From assembly GCA_947259425.1 (NCBI GenBank), contig CAMYMO010000081.1, positions 1-17,546 of the forward strand: a DNA stretch of 17,546 nt, in the 5' to 3' direction. A program made the position numbers and the translations under genes. Shown here one piece after another: positions 14,912-17,546 of the stretch (position 1 is its first letter; each line of letters opens with the position of its first letter). Under the pieces are notes generated by a model that was not told where the DNA came from, did not search any database, and saw nothing but the letters and a program-made list of their open reading frames with translations. This DNA comes from an uncultured Ectothiorhodospiraceae bacterium (GTDB taxonomy: Bacteria > Pseudomonadota > Gammaproteobacteria > UBA6429 > Thiohalophilaceae).

Positions 14912-16900
14912 ATGCAAAGTTTATGGAATGAGCAAGAAGCCAGCCTCTGTCAGGACGAACTGGCCCTGCGTGTCTATACATCACGGTTATTAGGACAAGA
15001 ACCTGCGCTCGTTTTACACGGTGGTGGAAATACTTCAGTTAAGATTACTGAGAACGATATATTCGGTAACGAGCAGGAACTGCTTTATGTGAAGGGAAGT
15101 GGTTGGGATTTGGCTACCATCGAAGCGGCAGGATTTCCAGCGGTAAAACTGGATCATCTTATTGCCCTGGCTGGTCTCGAGTCTTTGTCTGATCCCGATA
15201 TGGTGAATGAACTCAAGACACATACGACCAGGGCTTCTGCTCCAACACCGTCGGTAGAAGCGATATTGCATGCCATCTTACCTTTTAAATATGTTGATCA
15301 TACTCATGCCGATGCCGTGGTGACCATTACCAATACTCCGGATGGGTTCAATCGAATTAAAGCGCTATATGGTGATGACGTGGTTATTGTGCCCTATGTT
15401 ATGCCTGGCTTCGATCTAGCAAGAGTCTGTGCAGAAGAGTTCAGCAGACAAAAAAACGATAACACGATAGGCATGGTATTAATGAATCATGGTATTTTTA
15501 GTTTTGCCGATAATGCCAGGGATTCCTACGAACGAATGATTGCGTTGGTTAACCGAGCTGAAACCTATCTAAAAGATAATCATGCCTGGGAAATCAATAT
15601 CGACAAAGTAAACAAAAGACCTGTTAAAGATAAACGAATCTTACAGGCGGAGATGCGCAATAAATTATCTTCGGTTGTTGAAAAGCCAATGATCCTGCAC
15701 TCAACAAGAAGCGCAGATGTTTTTTCATTCATAGCGCGAACAGATATTGACAGCATTTCACAACAGGGTCCAGCCACGCCGGATCATGTCATACGGACTA
15801 AACGGGTTCCCATGCTGAGTCGCGAGTTCGATAAAAATCTTACGGATTATGTTTCCGGTTATCGAAATTATTTTGCACAATATTCTAAACAAACTAAAGC
15901 TGATGTAACCATGTTAGATCCCGCACCGCGCGTGGTGCTGGACAATGATCTGGGCTTGTGTACGTTAGGTAACACCATCAAAGCTGCGTTAATCAATCGA
16001 GACATCTATCAACATACAATCAACATCATTCTTCGTTCAACCATGCTGGAACAATTTCAGGCCTTGCCGGCAAAAGATATCTTTGCTGTGGAATATTGGG
16101 ATCTGGAACAGGCTAAATTGAAAACATCAGGTAACAAACCTGCATTTGAAGGTGAGGTTGCGTTGGTCACTGGGGCTGCTTCGGGGATAGGAAGGGCCTG
16201 TGTTGCGTCGTTATTAAAACGAGGCGCGGCCGTGATCGCGCTCGATATTAACGAGCAAGTGACTGAATTATACGATTCAGCGAATTATTGTGGTCTGATT
16301 TGCGATATTACTTCACCGGAAGCCATTGAACAGGCGCTTGATGAAGGCGTTAAGTGTTTTGGTGGTATTGATATGTTGATCTTAAATGCCGGTATTTTCC
16401 CAGCATCCGCGAATATTGATGAACTTGATATGAAATTATGGAATAAGACATTAGAGATCAACCTAACCTCAAATTTATATTTATTAAAAGCAGTACATCC
16501 ACTGTTGAACCTGGCGCCACGCTACGGACGGGTTGTCATCATTGGTTCAAAAAATGTATCCGCACCCGGGCCAGGCGCAAGTGCCTATTCTGTTTCGAAA
16601 GCAGCATTAAACCAATTAATGCGTGTTGTTACACTTGAATGGAGCCATGATAATATTAGAATTAATGCGGTACATCCTGATGCGGTTTTTGATACCGGGA
16701 TATGGACGGATGAAATTTTGAAAGCACGTGCCGATTCATACCAGTTAAGTGTTGATGAATATAAAACCCGGAATCTTTTAAAGACAGAAGTGACCAGTCA
16801 TGATGTTGCGGAGTTAGTGGCTGAGATGTGCGGATCACTGTTTGCAAAGACAACGGCAGCTCAACTACCCATTGATGGTGGGGATCTTCGTGTAATATAG
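14912..16900 (+). CDS. Bifunctional class II aldolase / short-chain dehydrogenase
   Basis: This 662-residue cytoplasmic fusion has an N-terminal class II (zinc) aldolase/adducin domain, residues ~1-370, and a C-terminal short-chain dehydrogenase, residues ~405-662. The aldolase half has LHGGGNTSVK near residue 35, the metal-ligand candidates H130 and H132 in VDHTHADAV, and H193 in MNHGIF. The dehydrogenase half has the NAD(P) motif TGAASGIG (420-427), NAG (492-494), and the catalytic S546, Y559 and K563 (YSVSK). The family includes RhaD/RhaE-type rhamnulose-phosphate aldolase/lactaldehyde dehydrogenases, but no sugar kinase, isomerase or transporter is next to it, so the substrate is unknown. 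The N-terminus MQSLWNEQEA fits the family, supporting this ATG although no Shine-Dalgarno is visible. It follows the hppA terminator and seems to be transcribed alone. Confidence 0.92.
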   Translation: MQSLWNEQEASLCQDELALRVYTSRLLGQEPALVLHGGGNTSVKITENDIFGNEQELLYVKGSGWDLATIEAAGFPAVKLDHLIALAGLESLSDPDMVNELKTHTTRASAPTPSVEAILHAILPFKYVDHTHADAVVTITNTPDGFNRIKALYGDDVVIVPYVMPGFDLARVCAEEFSRQKNDNTIGMVLMNHGIFSFADNARDSYERMIALVNRAETYLKDNHAWEINIDKVNKRPVKDKRILQAEMRNKLSSVVEKPMILHSTRSADVFSFIARTDIDSISQQGPATPDHVIRTKRVPMLSREFDKNLTDYVSGYRNYFAQYSKQTKADVTMLDPAPRVVLDNDLGLCTLGNTIKAALINRDIYQHTINIILRSTMLEQFQALPAKDIFAVEYWDLEQAKLKTSGNKPAFEGEVALVTGAASGIGRACVASLLKRGAAVIALDINEQVTELYDSANYCGLICDITSPEAIEQALDEGVKCFGGIDMLILNAGIFPASANIDELDMKLWNKTLEINLTSNLYLLKAVHPLLNLAPRYGRVVIIGSKNVSAPGPGASAYSVSKAALNQLMRVVTLEWSHDNIRINAVHPDAVFDTGIWTDEILKARADSYQLSVDEYKTRNLLKTEVTSHDVAELVAEMCGSLFAKTTAAQLPIDGGDLRVI

Positions 16901-17027
16901 AAAGTTTTTTTGTTGATAAAAATTATTATATCTACGCCATTCAGTTTAGATTTAATTACAGCGGTTATTATCTGTTTGGTATTAAGTAACATAGACATTT
17001 TATGATTATTTGAAGTGGAGAGAAACG

Positions 17028-17465
17028 ATGAATAAGGTAAGCCTTATTGTGACTAGCGTTTTTTTATTGATGCTGAGTCAGGTGAGTATCGCTCGAGATG
17101 ATATTGGTGATTATTCGGTTGCAAATGTGTTGTCTAGCGAACAGGCAAAACAGAAATTGGGCGGTATTAAATATTATTTTGGAGGCCAGCAACATAGTAA
17201 AGTATTAAAACGCTATGGGGTTTTTAGCACAAACAAGAAAACTAACGCATTTGGTAAATCGGATCAGGAGGCTTGCGAATGGGTCTTTTTGAGTGCGATG
17301 ATACAGTTAAAAGAAAAGGCCTTGTCGCTTGGGGCGAATGCAGTTATCAATATTAAATCAAATTACAAAGGGAATTTAACGACGAGCGATGAAACCTTTA
17401 AATGCGGTGCTGGGGCGATTATTGCCGGGGTCGCGTTACAAGGTGAATTCGTGACGATTAAATAA
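17028..17465 (+). CDS. Small secreted conserved protein (family often misnamed excinuclease ABC subunit A)
   Basis: This 145-residue protein has a signal peptide (residues 1-22: K3, hydrophobic core, cleavage likely after SIA). The mature part includes KYYFGGQQHSKVLKRYG, TNKKTNAFGKSDQEACEW, and a C-terminal part with GANAVINIKSNYKGN and FKCGAGAIIAGVALQGEFV. I recognise this pattern from small secreted proteobacterial proteins frequently labelled 'excinuclease ATPase subunit'. That name is not supported here: there is no Walker motif or zinc finger, and the length is a fraction of UvrA. The GANAVINI segment recalls the YbjQ-like fold, which is inference. Two Cys (in EACEW and FKCGAG) could form a disulfide. 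The ATG at 17028 has GGAG at 17017-17020; the in-frame TTG at 17010 would bury the signal peptide. It appears to be a single gene. Confidence 0.8.
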   Translation: MNKVSLIVTSVFLLMLSQVSIARDDIGDYSVANVLSSEQAKQKLGGIKYYFGGQQHSKVLKRYGVFSTNKKTNAFGKSDQEACEWVFLSAMIQLKEKALSLGANAVINIKSNYKGNLTTSDETFKCGAGAIIAGVALQGEFVTIK

Positions 17466-17512
17466 ACCTAAATCCTGCCATCGTTAAATTTGAAATTCGA
17501 TGGGTGAAGCCT

Positions 17513-17541
17513 CTGACAATCCCTGATTTCGTCTGTATAAT
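17513..17541 (+). promoter_or_regulatory. Near-consensus sigma-70 promoter for a gene beyond the window
   Basis: CTGACA (17513-17518) and a perfect TATAAT (17536-17541) are separated by the optimal 17 bases. It is the best promoter match in the window. It lies 48 bases after the last CDS and points out of the window; a GC-containing discriminator (CACGC) follows. A weak CCATCG/CGATGG inverted repeat (17477-17482 and 17498-17503) lies just upstream, without a T-tract. Confidence 0.65.
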
Positions 17542-17546
17542 CACGC

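Noticed and set aside
17477..17503. CCATCG/CGATGG inverted repeat as a terminator of the last gene
   Set aside because: The stem is only 6 bp with a 15-base gap, and no T-tract follows.

Overview
The window reads as chromosomal DNA of a gammaproteobacterium of low-to-moderate GC. The basis is the uninterrupted nuoHIJKLMN order, a proteobacterial NuoI with two CxxCxxCxxxCP clusters, a lipobox lipoprotein, an outer-membrane-type protein, and dense Shine-Dalgarno-led genes. I cannot fix the genus; a marine, possibly chemolithotrophic or methylotrophic lineage is only a guess. I see no insertion sequence, phage gene, CRISPR array, tRNA or rRNA.

Region 1 (1-7105, + strand) is the 3' half of a respiratory complex I operon: partial nuoH, then nuoI, J, K, L, M and N. 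Gaps are very short or overlapping, except 57 bases before nuoJ. The key proton-pumping Glu and Lys residues of K, L, M and N are all present.

Region 2 (7124-9710) holds a convergent minus-strand gene for an exported, probably outer-membrane protein, whose acidic N-terminal half carries a repeated PPFLL...QNK motif. A 356-base AT-rich divergent spacer with an operator-like cluster of repeats follows. Next comes a periplasmic alpha-carbonic anhydrase with its active site intact but a one-base frameshift just after the signal peptide, and then a good intrinsic terminator.

Region 3 (9769-12567, + strand) is a likely three-gene operon: a group 1 truncated haemoglobin, a ferredoxin-type NAD(P)H:flavin reductase, and an unrecognised lipoprotein. 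The first two together resemble a split flavohaemoglobin and could form a nitric-oxide dioxygenase or other haem-redox system. The globin has Lys where cyanobacterial GlbN has its distal His ligand, recalling the rare His-Lys haem ligation of Chlamydomonas THB1. This is the most unusual biology in the window.

Region 4 (12643-14858) is a single-gene unit for a membrane H+-translocating pyrophosphatase with the K+-independent signature, closed by a perfect 11-bp-stem terminator. Region 5 (14912-16900) is an orphan two-domain class II aldolase/short-chain dehydrogenase. Region 6 (17028-17465) is a small secreted protein of a family often misnamed excinuclease ABC subunit A. The window ends in a near-consensus sigma-70 promoter for a gene beyond the edge.

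In functional terms, complex I and the pyrophosphatase both build proton-motive force. The carbonic anhydrase and the globin/reductase pair handle small gases (CO2/bicarbonate; NO or O2). The link between these units is inference from proximity only.
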